From Glebionis coronaria (Eukaryota > Streptophyta > Magnoliopsida > Asterales > Asteraceae), in assembly GCA_025667525.1 (NCBI GenBank), contig CM046874.1:662054963-662118962 (forward strand): DNA of 64,000 nucleotides, given 5' to 3'. The notes under the pieces are model-generated. The model was not told the origin of the DNA. It did no database searches and worked only from the letters and a program-made list of their open reading frames with translations. Each line of letters begins with the position of its first letter. The stretch's first letter is position 1. A program made the translations under genes and the position numbers. This document shows positions 12,001 to 21,915 of the stretch, in pieces.

Positions 12001-13315
12001 TATTTGACTTTTACATAAGTGCTTATTTGCTTTTTCCAGTTTATTGAGTCAGCTTATTTGAAAACTTTTTGTTGATTTTGCTTAATTAAGTCATTTGAAA
12101 GCTTTAGAAACTTGAATCAGCTTTTGGGGTGGCCTAGAACTCAAAAACGACTATTTTGTCATTTTATGTAGATTGCTTATTGCATTTTCAGGCTTATTCC
12201 TTGGGCTTATTTCAAATTTCATTTTACAGAAGTCTTATTTAGGACAAAAGAAGCTTGTGTGTCTAATTTGAGCTTATGGCATTGGCTTATAGCTTAATGG
12301 GCCAAAAAGCCCATTAAGAATAAGCTGTTTGGTATAAGCTAGCTTATTTCACACTTTCAGCTTTTGGGCCTTTGGAAAAAGTTGTTTAAAATAAAATTTT
12401 GAGTCAAGTAGTGCTTTTTGGGCTTATTTTTGACACTTTTTTATATTGGGCTCAAATTTGGCCCAATAAGGATCTGTTTTGGGTTTAGCCCATTTTCTAG
12501 GCCCATTAAGGGTATTTAGGTAATTTCACTTTCATTTCTGTGTTATTTAGGTTAAATTAAGCTAGTTTGCAACTTCTTAGAATGTTTTATGATTTTTGGA
12601 TTTTTAATAATATTTTAATATTATTTTATTGTCAAAAATTAAAAGTCTGATTTTCTAACTTTTATATTTTTCCTAGATTGTAGACACTTAATTAGGAATT
12701 TTGCAACTTTCCAAATATTTTTAGAGTCTTTTAATTATTTTCTAGAATTAATTTAAGTTTTAATAGCTTTTAATAGTTTTTAATTGTTTAAAAATAGTTT
12801 TTAGTGGTTTTAAAACTCTAAAAAAATACTTTTTAGCTTAATTAGGTTATTTTAAAGGTTTACAAACTTTTAGATCTTGTTTTGGACTTTTTAATAGTTA
12901 ATATTGATTTTTAGGGAATTAGCATTAAAAAGACATTATTTAATTAACTAAAAGGTTTTGGCAAGTTTGGATTTTTTGTAAACTCTTAGAATATTTTTGT
13001 GGATTTTTAGTAATTTTTAGGAATTTTTAGGGTTAAATTTTAATTTTGGTGCTTTTTACGGTTTTACGTGAACACCTTTTTCGTCTTAGTTTAATACGAC
13101 ATCGTAACCGTCATTCTCTTCTTATCTCCTTTCTATTTTTCTTTCTCACAAATATAATCACAAAGTTAATCCAAATCATTACACTCATAACACACTAGCG
13201 TCCTTGAGAACGATCCCCACTTAGGGTCATTAGTACACGGTTTTCTTAAATCGTCGTGCTTAATACTTGCCACTTTTGCTCTCTTTTCCTAAAGAGTAGT
13301 AAAACCACTACATCA
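9091..13315 (+). repeat. A1 3' LTR (about 4.2 kb)
   Basis: Starts TGATGAGACT, ends CTACATCA. The start is shared with the A2 LTR at 39400 (TGATGAGACT, ATAGTCTCATCGTCCAAAA) and the ends also align, but the two LTRs are well diverged, so they are related lineages rather than one element. A TATA box sits at 10435. Positions 9300-9800 repeat variants of AAATTACAAAAAGGGCCCT. After 11870 the sequence becomes AT-rich with many AGCTTATT-like words. No coding content. Confidence 0.9.
10435..10444 (+). promoter_or_regulatory. Probable TATA box of A1 LTR
   Basis: TATATAAAGG follows GTATGCC in the middle of the LTR. The A2 LTR has TATATAAGG at the matching place (40594), which supports a conserved promoter. 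The transcript start would lie about 30 bases downstream. Confidence 0.55.
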
Positions 13316-13804
13316 TCGGCATTCAGCTACGTTCATAATCCATTCCCCATCTTTCATAAGGACTTATATTTTCTTACTATGGAATTGTCCTTGGGAAGAT
13401 TTCTCCGGTTCTGGAAGAATCATTGTATTAATACCTAATCCTACCACCCTTTTATCACCATATTCGTTGTGAGTTAAGTATGTTTTGGGTAAGTATTCGT
13501 CTTCATGAAAAATTCCTTAAAATCACTGTGGTACTTGTGATATAAATATCAAGAGTTTTTTGTACATTCAGTGTTTTTGTCAACAAAATGGTCCCCCTTA
13601 ACATATGCGTAGCATATATCAAGTTGGATTTTCTTTTAAGCCCTTTTTCATTTTTAGCCACATATGTTTTACAAGCCTCCTTAATCCTATTTTCTCCCCT
13701 TAACCAAAATGTTAACCATTAATCTTTTGGATATTTATGGATTAACCGGTCTTTGGGTTAAAAATGAAATTGGTTGATGGCCATAAAACATATTAATGCT
13801 CCCC
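13316..13804 (-). repeat. C1 3' LTR remnant
   Basis: On the minus strand a purine-rich TTTGAGGGGGAG (13805-13816) is followed by CATTAATATGTTTTATGGCC, which I take as the start of the 3' LTR. The exact boundary is unclear: the LTR may begin at TGTTTTATGG (13790) or 14 bases earlier with a mutated TG. It is truncated at 13316 by A1. The matching 5' LTR is not in the window. Confidence 0.5.
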
Positions 13805-13816
13805 CTCAAATTAATG
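13805..13816 (-). other. Probable polypurine tract of C1
   Basis: Minus-strand TTTGAGGGGGAG, about 175 bases past the end of the extra ORF (13992), as expected just before a 3' LTR. Confidence 0.55.
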
Positions 13817-13991
13817 AGGGTTAGTTGTAGTGCTTAAGTATGATATGTTTGAAAGATTTCGAATCTCGTGAGAAATTCATGAAAAATTTCATACTCTTGC
13901 ACTACACTATGCCACAAAAGCCTATTATAAACATATTCACATAATCATAATATAAATACATATGGAGTGACCTGAGAGAAAACAATCCATA

Positions 13992-14576
13992 TTAAATAGA
14001 TTGTTTTGTAAGCCTGTGGTGTTCTCTGTATGGTCTTCCACCTGCGAATCGTTCCAGATTTCTTATCAACCGGCGCTTACTTAATGTTTCCTTGATCTTC
14101 TTAATTGCGTACATAACACCTTTCTTGCATTGAGCTGTCCATCTATACTTAACTGCTGGAAGCGGTAGTCCAGCATTGAGAACAGTCAGGTCATCACGAA
14201 CGTGTTTGACTGTACCATCATTGAATTTATGCAGTTCGGAAAATCTCATAAATTGCGTGACTCCTGTCTCGTTCGGATAGAATATCCCTGCTTCCGGTTT
14301 TAGAGTCCCCATGTATGGCAATTTGTCTTTGTGGTATTGACTGAGCGGAATTGTATGAGGATGTTGAAAGTTTAGCTTCTGTTGGTAACTCTCCACACCA
14401 AGTTGAAAGTCTTCAACTCGACTTTTAATGACGATCCTTCGAGTAAACTGGCGAAGATTTGAACTTAATGCAAATACCATTTCAGGAGATAAGTGATGGA
14501 CCTTTTCTTGAACCAATATCAGTAGAAGATCTTCAATGTCTTTAAGGCGAAGGTACTGGAGGTCACTTTCACCGAT
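13992..14576 (-). pseudogene. C1 extra 3' ORF, C-terminal domain
   Basis: The open frame (174 codons from 14516) reads upstream without a stop into DIEDLLLILVQEKVHHLSPE, so the domain begins near 14576. It contains VEDFQLGVESYQQKLN, a middle GIFYPNETGVTQFMRFSELHKFNDGT, and a basic end RRLIRNLERFAGGRPY before the stop at 13992. I recognise this arrangement as recurring in transposon-derived predicted proteins of Asteraceae, where it has no assigned function. It carries no RT, integrase or protease motif. Next to it are the copia PPT and LTR, so it forms the end of the element's last ORF. A frameshift near 14577 joins it to the preceding segment. Confidence 0.65.
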
Positions 14577-14870
14577 TCAGTATTCTTTTTCGGCAGTGCG
14601 TTTGAAACGAATGATATTCAAATAGTCATAACCAAATACCGTGTGAGTGGTGGATCCTTGTATGCTTTTAATTCTACGATCTGACTGAACAGGAGAACTT
14701 GGTTGTGCACGATGGAAGTGGTTGTAAGCTAACCTCTTCTTTGCATTCCAATGAGAAGTTCCAAGTGCTGCATGAGGATCGTAAAATTTTAGCAACTTCT
14801 TTCGCCATATAGCATCAGGTACTTTGACTTCAATCCAAGGTACATTCTCCAGATTTATAGCCTTGACCAT
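14577..14870 (-). pseudogene. C1 extra 3' ORF, segment before C-terminal domain
   Basis: A 97-codon frame with VPWIEVKVPDAIWRKKLLKF and AYNHFHRAQPSSPVQSDRRIKSIQ, ending at a TGA at 14577. The next frame resumes directly with the C-terminal domain, so this is one ORF broken by a frameshift. It overlaps the end of the preceding segment (14855) in another frame, which marks a second frameshift. No known fold is recognised. Confidence 0.6.
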
Positions 14871-15679
14871 GGTGAGGGATGTAGCATATTTTTTCGTGCC
14901 GTAGGTGTGAGGGGGTATAACACTGAAGTCTGAATCCCTAAAGTCGTCGCTTTTATGGCTTTTGCAAGCTCATTGATGTGATATTCAGCCTCATTGTTGA
15001 TGATCTTCATGGTATCAAAGAAATCCACATCTGCGACTGACATTTTGAGAAGATCTGGAGTCATAGTGGTTTGCCCGTGAGTATATATAAGGAAAGTTGA
15101 AAAGTCGATCAGATTGTTGAGGAAGTTAGTCAACTCGGTTTCTGTTGCAGTTGAGAAAGGATGTTGTGGTGTGGCATTTGAAATCCATTGTTGCTCCCGT
15201 ACAGTCTCGTCTATGACAAGAGATTCAGCAAAAGTCGGTTCTGGTATATGTAAGTCTTCGACTTCCATGTCAGAATCATGCTGATCCATTGTAGGAGTTG
15301 GAGAGTTGGGAATAGTAGAGCCATCTTCATGCATAGACATCGTGGGTTCATCTTCATGGATAGGCACTTGGGGTTCGTCTTCATGCATGGAAACTTGGGG
15401 TTCGTCTTCATGCATGGACACTTGAGGTTCGTCTTCATGCACGGGTTCTACATGTGGTGTAGGAGAAACAGTAGTAGTAACTGTTGCAGTAGATATACCT
15501 TTGTCTTGAGTCTGAGATTCGCTGGAGATGAATGTACCATGGAGGTTCTTTTGACGATTTTCTCTATTTCCATCATCACTAGTTAGTGATATGGATGGTG
15601 AATCCTCCTTGCTGGTAGCAGTGGTTTCATCATCTCTTTCATCGTCTTCTTGTTCACTCTCCGTTGGTGCTGCATCCAT
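14855..15679 (-). pseudogene. C1 extra 3' ORF, acidic and repeat-bearing segment
   Basis: A 274-codon open frame. It begins with an acidic stretch (ESEQEDDERDDE), then a Ser/Thr-rich part. Near 15318-15447 it holds about five tandem copies of a nine-residue unit, HEDEPQVSM and variants. After that comes a more ordered-looking part with LTNFLNNLIDFSTFLIYTHG and EAEYHINELAKAIKATTLG. It looks disordered in its first half. A stop and frame change near 15680 separate it from the preceding acidic segment. Function unknown. Confidence 0.6.
15318..15447 (-). repeat. 27-base tandem repeats coding HEDEPQVSM
   Basis: About five head-to-tail copies of a 27-base unit in frame within the extra ORF. On the plus strand the recurring words are TTCGTCTTCATGCATGG and ACTTGGGG. 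The central copies are nearly identical and the outer copies more diverged. Confidence 0.8.
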
Positions 15680-15685
15680 ATTATT

Positions 15686-17290
15686 TTATTTGGTTCCAGT
15701 ACGACTTTCTTCTTCTTCTTCAACACCCTTCTCAGATTCCTTACCTTCTTCACCCTGTATTGACTCTTCTCCAGTTTTACCCGTATTCTTGCCCTTACCA
15801 CTCTTTCCCATACCATTCCCATAACTATTATCATCATACTCATCCTCATCCCCATCATCCTCATTATCATCCTCATCATCATCATTTTTACCATCATCTC
15901 CATCTTTATCCTCATTTACATTACCCTCATTTTTTTTGTTCTCGACATCATCTTTGTCTTCATCTTCATTATCAGACTCTTCATCATCTATAGGTGTATC
16001 TTCAATGATGGTCTTTTTGACATAATGCAGAAGTTTGCGTTTAGTCTTCGTTGTCTCAGAGCCCATATTGATCAATCGAGTTTCTAACAATTTCATTAAT
16101 TGAAGATCAGATAAACATGTGGTGAATAGAGTTGGGAGCTCTTGATCAACATATGACTTCACTTCACGTTGAATGATGTTGGTCATGTGATCATCAATGG
16201 AATTGATAAAAGCATCATTTTCTTTGTCACGTGCATCCTTTTCTATAAGAAACTTTTTATGCTGACTTTTAAGTTTTGAGACGGTTTCGGATATCTTCTT
16301 GAGCTTAGACTCGTCATTTTGCTGTTCTCTAAGGGCTTGATAAGGTATCCTTCCATTAAGCAATTCAATTTGTTTTGCCTGATCCTCCAATTGTTTTTGA
16401 AGGGTCTGAATAATTGGATCATTGACCATGAGAAATGGATTGGAGGTGGATGATACTTGTTGTACTATAGCTGATGAAGGAGGTGTAACCACGAGTGCTA
16501 GAGAGGTTATGGATGATACAGGTTGTTTAAGGATTGGTGACGGTGTTGTTATAGTTACTTGGACGGTGGTTGGTACTTGTTGTGATATGATTGGTGGCGG
16601 TGTAGGTTCAGTCATTGGGGCGGTAGTTGGTACAGATTGTTCAATAAGTTCAGGTGTGGGAGTTGGCGTGATGAAAATGGTGATGACCGAGGGGGTAAAT
16701 GGTGGAATGGTAGTTGTTGTAACCGAACTTATAGCAACGTCCACCATATTCTCATTCGTCGAGGGATCAAGATTCGTGACTTCGACGCCTTCCCCATCAA
16801 AATTAAGATATTTCATAACATCATCAGAACCAGAAGTAGACTTACTTAGGAGTTGAGTTCCTGGAATAAGAGTTGCATGAGCATCGTCGGTAATCACAGT
16901 GCAAGTTGGTTCTGGTAATGATGTGGTGATATTGACATCATGATACAGTGTGTTTATTTCTATGTTGTCACTGCTACCTCCCTCTTAACTACGCTCACGA
17001 CTTTCAAAGTTGAAGTTACCAACATCTTCATCATTAGGATCTTCATAAAAGAAAATATCGTCATCAGGGTTGCCAAATTCATCTAAGTCATCAACCGATG
17101 TTGAACCTGAACCCTTAGATTTCGCGAAAGCTTCCTCTCTGCTCCGCTAAAGGGTGAGACACAACTGCTCAGAGGGATCTGTATTTGCTCTTTTAATATG
17201 TGCTTCAATATCTTGGAACATCTCTTGGTAGGGGTTACTCTCCTTGATCCCTTCATTGATCATGATGTCTGGCACAAGAGCTGGTCGTAG
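15686..17290 (-). pseudogene. C1 extra 3' ORF, central low-complexity and coiled-coil segment
   Basis: The longest open part is 403 codons (16897-15686). In order: a Thr/Pro/Val-rich region with repeated IITTPSP-like phrases (about residues 45-165), a likely coiled coil around IIQTLQKQLEDQAKQIELL and SKLKKISETVSKLKSQHKKF, a conserved-looking stretch with VKSYVDQELPTLF, then a very acidic Asp/Glu/Asn tail (about residues 305-400). Upstream, 16898-17290 continues in broken frames with INEGIKESNPYQEMFQDIEA and KGSGSTSVDDLDEFGNPDDD, interrupted by two stops. The plus-strand frames opposite the acidic tail are only shadows. Confidence 0.6.
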
Positions 17291-17872
17291 TCAGTACTTT
17301 GTGAATTGATTATCAGCAGTCATATTGTCCAATACATTGTCTCTACCTTGAGCGTGATTGAAGAGATTTCCACGAGGATCAATAGCTGGGTCACTCTTCA
17401 TGAAGAAATTGATTATGAGTTTTGTGAACCTTGGAAATGAAAGATGCAATGATTTCTTCTTGGTGCTTGTGAATTGATGGCAAAATTCCTCCCAAAGTTG
17501 TAGTGCATAGTCCACTTTATTTTCAGTGTAAAGTCTCCAAAAGATATTAGCCTGAGGGGGTCTCATTGCGTCTGATCTACGAACCTTGGAAGTGATACAC
17601 TTTACTATGATATTGACAATTGCTTTCCATGGTTGCCCAATGTGTGACGTGTTAAACTTAGATAATTGAACAATTTCACCCTCATAGTTCAGAGCTCGAA
17701 TTATGCCAAGTAGTTCATCTGTAGTTGGGTTAGGCACAAAGTGTTATCGTTTTGCTAACTTAGGGAGCTTAAAAAATTGCCTAAGTTGACTCAAGTCAAG
17801 TGTCGTATTCGTCTTGTTGAGCTTGAAGGTGATAATCCTCTTTGACAATTGTTTTCCCTGTGAAATTATGGC
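17291..17872 (-). pseudogene. C1 extra 3' ORF, N-terminal domain, second part
   Basis: The open part (17737-17291, 148 codons) includes LLGIIRALNYEGEIVQLSKF, HIGQPWKAIVNIIVKCI, and QLWEEFCHQF followed by FPRFTKLIINFFMKSDPAI, a helical, Trp-bearing arrangement that I recall from Asteraceae transposon proteins. Upstream to 17872 it reads KQLSKRIITFKLNKTNTTLD with one stop near 17742, and then meets the N1 LTR. Skipping N1, it joins MHEFWTA at 21065. Not an enzyme by any motif I can see. Confidence 0.6.
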
Positions 17873-18230
17873 TGTTGTGTTGAGTCTTAGGATCTAGACT
17901 CATCTGGGATACATAACAATGATTGTAATGCACAGCGAAACATAATAACAAACACAATCAATGTTATGAACAAGTCTTTCTTATTCACAAAATGCTAATA
18001 AGCTACTACTGCTCCTGGTGCCTTATAGGCTTGACACTAGGAGGAACACACACACACCTATGGTTTACATTGTGTTGGAATGAATGATTAACAACCAAGG
18101 TTCTACCCTCCGTATATAATATAGGGACTAGGGTTACATTTCAACCCTAGCTTACTAACTAAGCTAATTATTTATTACTAAGTCCTTCATCTATTTTGTC
18201 ATATCAACTCACCGTCTATAATTCCCAACA
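17873..18230 (-). repeat. N1 3' LTR
   Basis: Plus-strand ends TGTTGTGTTG and TTCCCAACA. Nearly identical to 20705-21059, differing in a few bases and in the length of a CA repeat (ACACACAC). Confidence 0.9.
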
Positions 18231-18240
18231 GTCTTCCCCT
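18231..18240 (-). other. Polypurine tract of N1
   Basis: Minus-strand AGGGGAAGAC touches the 3' LTR start TGTTGGG. Similar AGGGGAAG words recur further inside (near 18270, 18308, 18325, 18362), as they do in N2. Confidence 0.75.
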
Positions 18241-20690
18241 AGTTGATTTGACAAAACCAGTAAGCACAAGCTTCCCCTGAAGCTAATATAGATGAAGGCT
18301 AAGCTTCCCCTTGATCCATGCATTCTTCCCCTTTTTGTCACATCAACTAAAACGGATCGTCTTCCCCTTAAGAAGTACATGTCGAATCTAGTAGGCTCCA
18401 TGGAGTGATCACTGATGAAGAAAATCAAGTATAACGAATTTGATGAAGAAGTGGAATCTCCCAAACTTATGTCTTATGTCTTGTACTAACCACGTGACGT
18501 CGAGCTCGAACAAAAATCCTCAAATAAATGAGACACTGAGCATAATAACGTAACCCCTTCAAGCGATAGCAAATGTACGCATAGATCTAATTATCTTAAA
18601 AAGGCCTCAACTCCTTTTAAGATATGAATAGATCGTACCCCTTCGCTAGATATGTCAAGTCTTCGTCACCATACAAACCAAGCAAGATATCTTAAAAAGG
18701 TACTCCCTTCCTTTTAAGATATGATAAGAACACAAAACCTGTGAAACTCAAATACAACATAAAATAAGTGATAATCAAATGTCTTCGTCAATGAATCTCC
18801 ACAACGAAATGATGATGGCTGAGAACTCCTCCTCCAGTAACAGTAGTGACATCAGACTAGTCACTAAATTAGAGTAGTAGCAATCTTACTTGGCTAGTAG
18901 GAACCAAAATCGGCCAACGAAAGTTATTATACAACAAGCCAACAAGAACCATAATGAAGTCAGCAAGAACATAAGCCTACCAGTAGGAACAAACCAATAC
19001 GAACCGACCAGTGGTACGGACCAGTAGGAACCAAGTAGTGGGAACCGACAAGTAGGAACCGATGATTCAACCAGGAGGAACCATCGAATATTACCAGGAG
19101 GAACCGAGAATACAACCAGCATGAATATATGAGACCAGTAGGAACCATAGCGCACCAGTTGGAACAACATAACCTACCAGTAGCATCTCAAACCCCCTTT
19201 TTATTTATTTTTTATTTATTTTTATTTATTTTTTCTTTTTATTTCTTTTTTCTTTTTTTCAATTTTTTTTAATCTGTCACCACACTGTTGTCGTTGCTAC
19301 TGCTAAACACATCTTCTTCCTCCCAACCTTTAGTGACGCAAGAACTGTCGTTAATACTGTTGTTGTATCTGTCACAAACCTGAGTGGTACAAAAGTATAT
19401 GGACGGTATAAACGGTACTTCATACGTGTAAATGTAATATGCAGCTCATCATAAACCCATGTTAGACCACGTCCAACAAGCCATAAAATCAGGACCTCAC
19501 AATTTAAGTAACCGCCTTTAAAAACTAATCCACACATCTTAACATATTTTGCGTGTCACACTAGCCCTTTGACTTGTTCCCATAATTATCTCACAAAATA
19601 TAACTGCTTCCATGATATACATTTACTCCACATTTAAATTCCTAAAGATTAGGAGTCAACAACTAATAATTTCCATATTTAATCACACGTTTTTTACCTA
19701 ATCTTTAGGATATACACGTTGCATCAATTTGACCATATCTCACGAATCACGGTCAAAATTATTCATACCCGATAAATCGTTCATAAAAAGGAAACTTAAT
19801 CTCATACCTTATAATTATAGCAGTTATTATGGCAAGCCAATCCCATAACACATTGCAAAAACCAAAACATGTTCTCCTAAAATCAGAACTTGAATATTCA
19901 TTATCGACAAGCTGCTGCTATGACGAAAAACCTTATCTTGTGAATAAATCCCCACGTGAACATAAGTAGATTAAGGACAAAACCATGTCACCCACGTGAA
20001 CCAAGTTTGTAACCTGTTGCAACAGTAGACCCTACACGAAAATTTTGTACAGAAACACAACAGACGTCCCTTTCTCATATTGTCCAATGTGTGTCCGTCC
20101 GAAAATTTGTCACGTGATACAGTTATTTTGAACGAGGACTATATTACTTCCCACACGCAGCCAATGATCATACGAACCAATAGTACTTTCTGTCACCATA
20201 TGAGAACCACATCAAATCTTCCCACATGTGACTTATTCTTTGTCCAAAATGATGAGTAATGTACACCGTTTGTACAAAGGACAAAAACCTCCAAAGTATA
20301 AAAACCTCATGTATTGTGATAACAACACATTATGGAGTCATTGCTACGTTTGTACCTTCTGTTGTGTTTACCATGCTGCCATCAATATGTTCTAGGGTTT
20401 CATATAAGCACAAAACCCTAAAATTAGGATCTTCAAATAAACAGCAACCTTATAACCTTAGATCAAACTAGGGTTCATTGTTGATTCAAAAATCAACTCA
20501 CCAAAGCTAGTATAATCACCACCAAAGTACCAACAGCGCAACATCACAGTAACATCATATGAACAACAACAATCATCTAGGGTTTGTTGGGAAAAACCCT
20601 AGATCATCAGGAACATCATTATTTATTCAAAAAACAGAAATTAACATAACAACGAAAACCTTGTAGATCAACCAGATCGAGAGCCAACAA
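18241..20690 (-). mobile_element. N1 interior, noncoding
   Basis: No open frame above about 95 codons and none with a recognisable domain. It holds repeated AAGATATG and TTTTAAGATATG words (18590-18740), a CCAGTAGGAACC array (18894-19190), an 80-base T-rich tract (19196-19275), and CCACGTGAAC words near 19953 and 19991. These look like cis-acting or cargo RNA sequence rather than genes. Confidence 0.65.
18894..19190. repeat. Degenerate CCAGTAGGAACC array
   Basis: Around 15 copies of a 12-base CCAGTAGGAACC motif or variants (CCAGGAGGAACC, ACAAGTAGGAACC) in 300 bases with irregular spacing, ending just before a long T-rich tract. It lies inside N1. Confidence 0.8.
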
Positions 20691-20702
20691 GCTCTGATAC
20701 CA
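20691..20702 (-). other. Primer binding site of N1 (tRNA-Met type)
   Basis: Minus-strand TGGTATCAGAGC lies two bases after the 5' LTR end, a perfect copy of the usual copia-class site complementary to initiator tRNA-Met. Confidence 0.9.
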
Positions 20703-20704
20703 CT

Positions 20705-21059
20705 TGTTGTGTCTTAGGATCTAGACTCATCTGGGATATATAACAATGATTGTAATGCACAGCGGAACATAATAACAAACACAATCAATGTTATGAACAA
20801 GGATTTCTTATTCATAAAATGCTAATAAGCTACTACTGCTCCTGGTGCCTTATAGGCTTGACTCTAGGAGGAACACACACACACACACCTATGGTTTACA
20901 TTGTGTTGGAATGAATGATTAACAACCAAGGTGCTACCCTCCTTATATAATAAAGGGACTAGGGTTACATTTCAACCCTAGCTTACTAACTAAGCTAATT
21001 ATTTATTAGTAAGTCCTTCATCTATTTTGTCATATCAACTCACCATCAATATCCCAACA
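20705..21059 (-). repeat. N1 5' LTR
   Basis: Plus-strand ends TGTTGTGTC and ATCCCAACA. Pairs with 17873-18230. A TATATAA lies near 20944 on the plus strand and TTATATAAGG on the minus strand, the likely promoter. Confidence 0.9.
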
Positions 21060-21383
21060 TGCTGTCCAAAACTCGTGCATGTATACTTCAAGAACTGATG
21101 CTGTGGCTCGTAATGCATCCTTTATCGGGGAACTATACAGGATATCCATTGCGACTTTTAATGCCGCCAGAGTGGGATCAAAGTCGTCTTTTAGACGAAA
21201 ATTGTTTGGTGCATGTGGCATTCTGGCACTAAGTGGAACAAGGGCAAGATCAAGTTGTTTTTGTTGTTCTTCGTCGATAGAAATTTTCCTGCTTAGATAA
21301 CATAGATACACTTGATATATATTGACATACATAACACATAATCCTTGTAAATTCCGTAGCAAGAAAAATGTAACAAAACACAT
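21060..21383 (-). pseudogene. C1 extra 3' ORF, N-terminal end
   Basis: An ATG at 21383 opens a frame running into N1 at 21060. The likely conserved part starts after about residue 32: ISIDEEQQKQLDLALVPLSA, then DFDPTLAALKVAMDILYSSP and LEVYMHEFWTA, where the N1 LTR cuts it. The sequence continues at 17872 in the same sense. The first 30 residues (MCFVTFFLLRN) could be a chance leader, so the true start is uncertain; a Met before PHAPNN is an alternative. Together with 17872-13992 the intact ORF would have had roughly 1,400 codons. Confidence 0.6.
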
Positions 21384-21489
21384 TACACCTCATAGTATAA
21401 CGTAACACTAAGAAGAAACTACACTTAGTATTTTGTCTATGTTGAACAACTCTTAATCTAGCCAAGTGTGTTTAACTTCCACTTATCGC

Positions 21490-21915
21490 TATACTTATAT
21501 GCCATTACAATCATAAAGTCCATCGCAATCCTAACGTGCATCATAATGTTAACCCTCATCGCAATCTAAAAGCCATCGGAATACATTTCTATCGCAATCC
21601 TAAACTCATCTTAATGCCATCGCAATGTGCGATCGTAATGCACCATCGCAATGCCATCGGAATAAACGATCACAATATGCCATCGCGAAATGCCATCGCC
21701 ATATTTCCATCGCAATGCATGTGATCGCAATGTTGCCATTGCAATGATCCATCGCAAGTTGGGTCGCAATGTGCCATCGCAATAACTCATCGCAATGAGC
21801 CATCTTAATGAGCCATCAGAATGACCCATCGCAATGACCCATCCCAATGAACCATCAGAATGACCCATCACAATATAGCCATCGCAATGCACGATCGGAA
21901 TATCCCATCGTTATT
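21490..21915. repeat. ATCGCAAT short-motif array
   Basis: About 30 copies of CATCGCAAT and variants (ATCGGAAT, ATCACAAT, ATCAGAAT) in 425 bases, with irregular spacing of about 10 to 20 bases. It lies in the C1 spacer between the pol stop (23196) and the extra ORF start (21383). Minus-strand translation gives a run of HCDG-like words that is a by-product of the repeat. Confidence 0.85.

Larger units (their letters stand above)
1..13315 (+). mobile_element. A1: Athila-like Ty3/gypsy element, 5' end outside window
   Basis: Two copies of one LTR bracket a gypsy pol region: bases 1-986 match about 10886-11870 with roughly 20 differences by eye (about 98%). Only the 3' LTR is complete (9091-13315). 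A polypurine tract abuts it at 9080-9090. Pol order is protease, RT, RNase H, integrase, with Athila-type wording such as FMDD at the RT site. The remaining part of the 5' LTR, the primer site and gag are missing, replaced by inverted foreign sequence (987-3616). The element cuts the 3' LTR of the copia element C1 at 13316. Confidence 0.85.
17873..21059 (-). mobile_element. N1: noncoding copia-type element (LARD/TRIM-like)
   Basis: Two LTRs of about 0.36 kb (17873-18230, 20705-21059) flank 2.5 kb of interior with no long open frame. On the minus strand the 5' LTR is followed by TGGTATCAGAGC, the standard initiator-tRNA-Met primer site, and the 3' LTR is preceded by CTAGGGGAAGAC. Flanks do not give a clean target duplication (ATGGC left, TGCTG right), but skipping the element restores the C1 extra ORF. 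It must rely on another element's enzymes. N2 at 46792 is a relative. Confidence 0.9.

Noticed and set aside
15591..15993. Plus-strand open frames rich in His, Tyr and Ser opposite the acidic tail
   Set aside because: They are the complement of the GAT/GAA-rich acidic codons of the minus-strand ORF and carry no domain.
18886..19170. Minus-strand frames of about 60-95 codons with repeated FLLV/VPTG words as a membrane protein
   Set aside because: They are translations of the CCAGTAGGAACC array in two frames within a noncoding element.
17868..21064. A clean target-site duplication for N1
   Set aside because: ATGGC on the left and TGCTG on the right do not match; only the restored flanking ORF supports the insertion boundaries.
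21606..21892. Minus- and plus-strand frames with HCDG or CDGSL-like repeats as a repeat protein
   Set aside because: They arise from the ATCGCAAT DNA array; spacing varies and no frame is kept across it.
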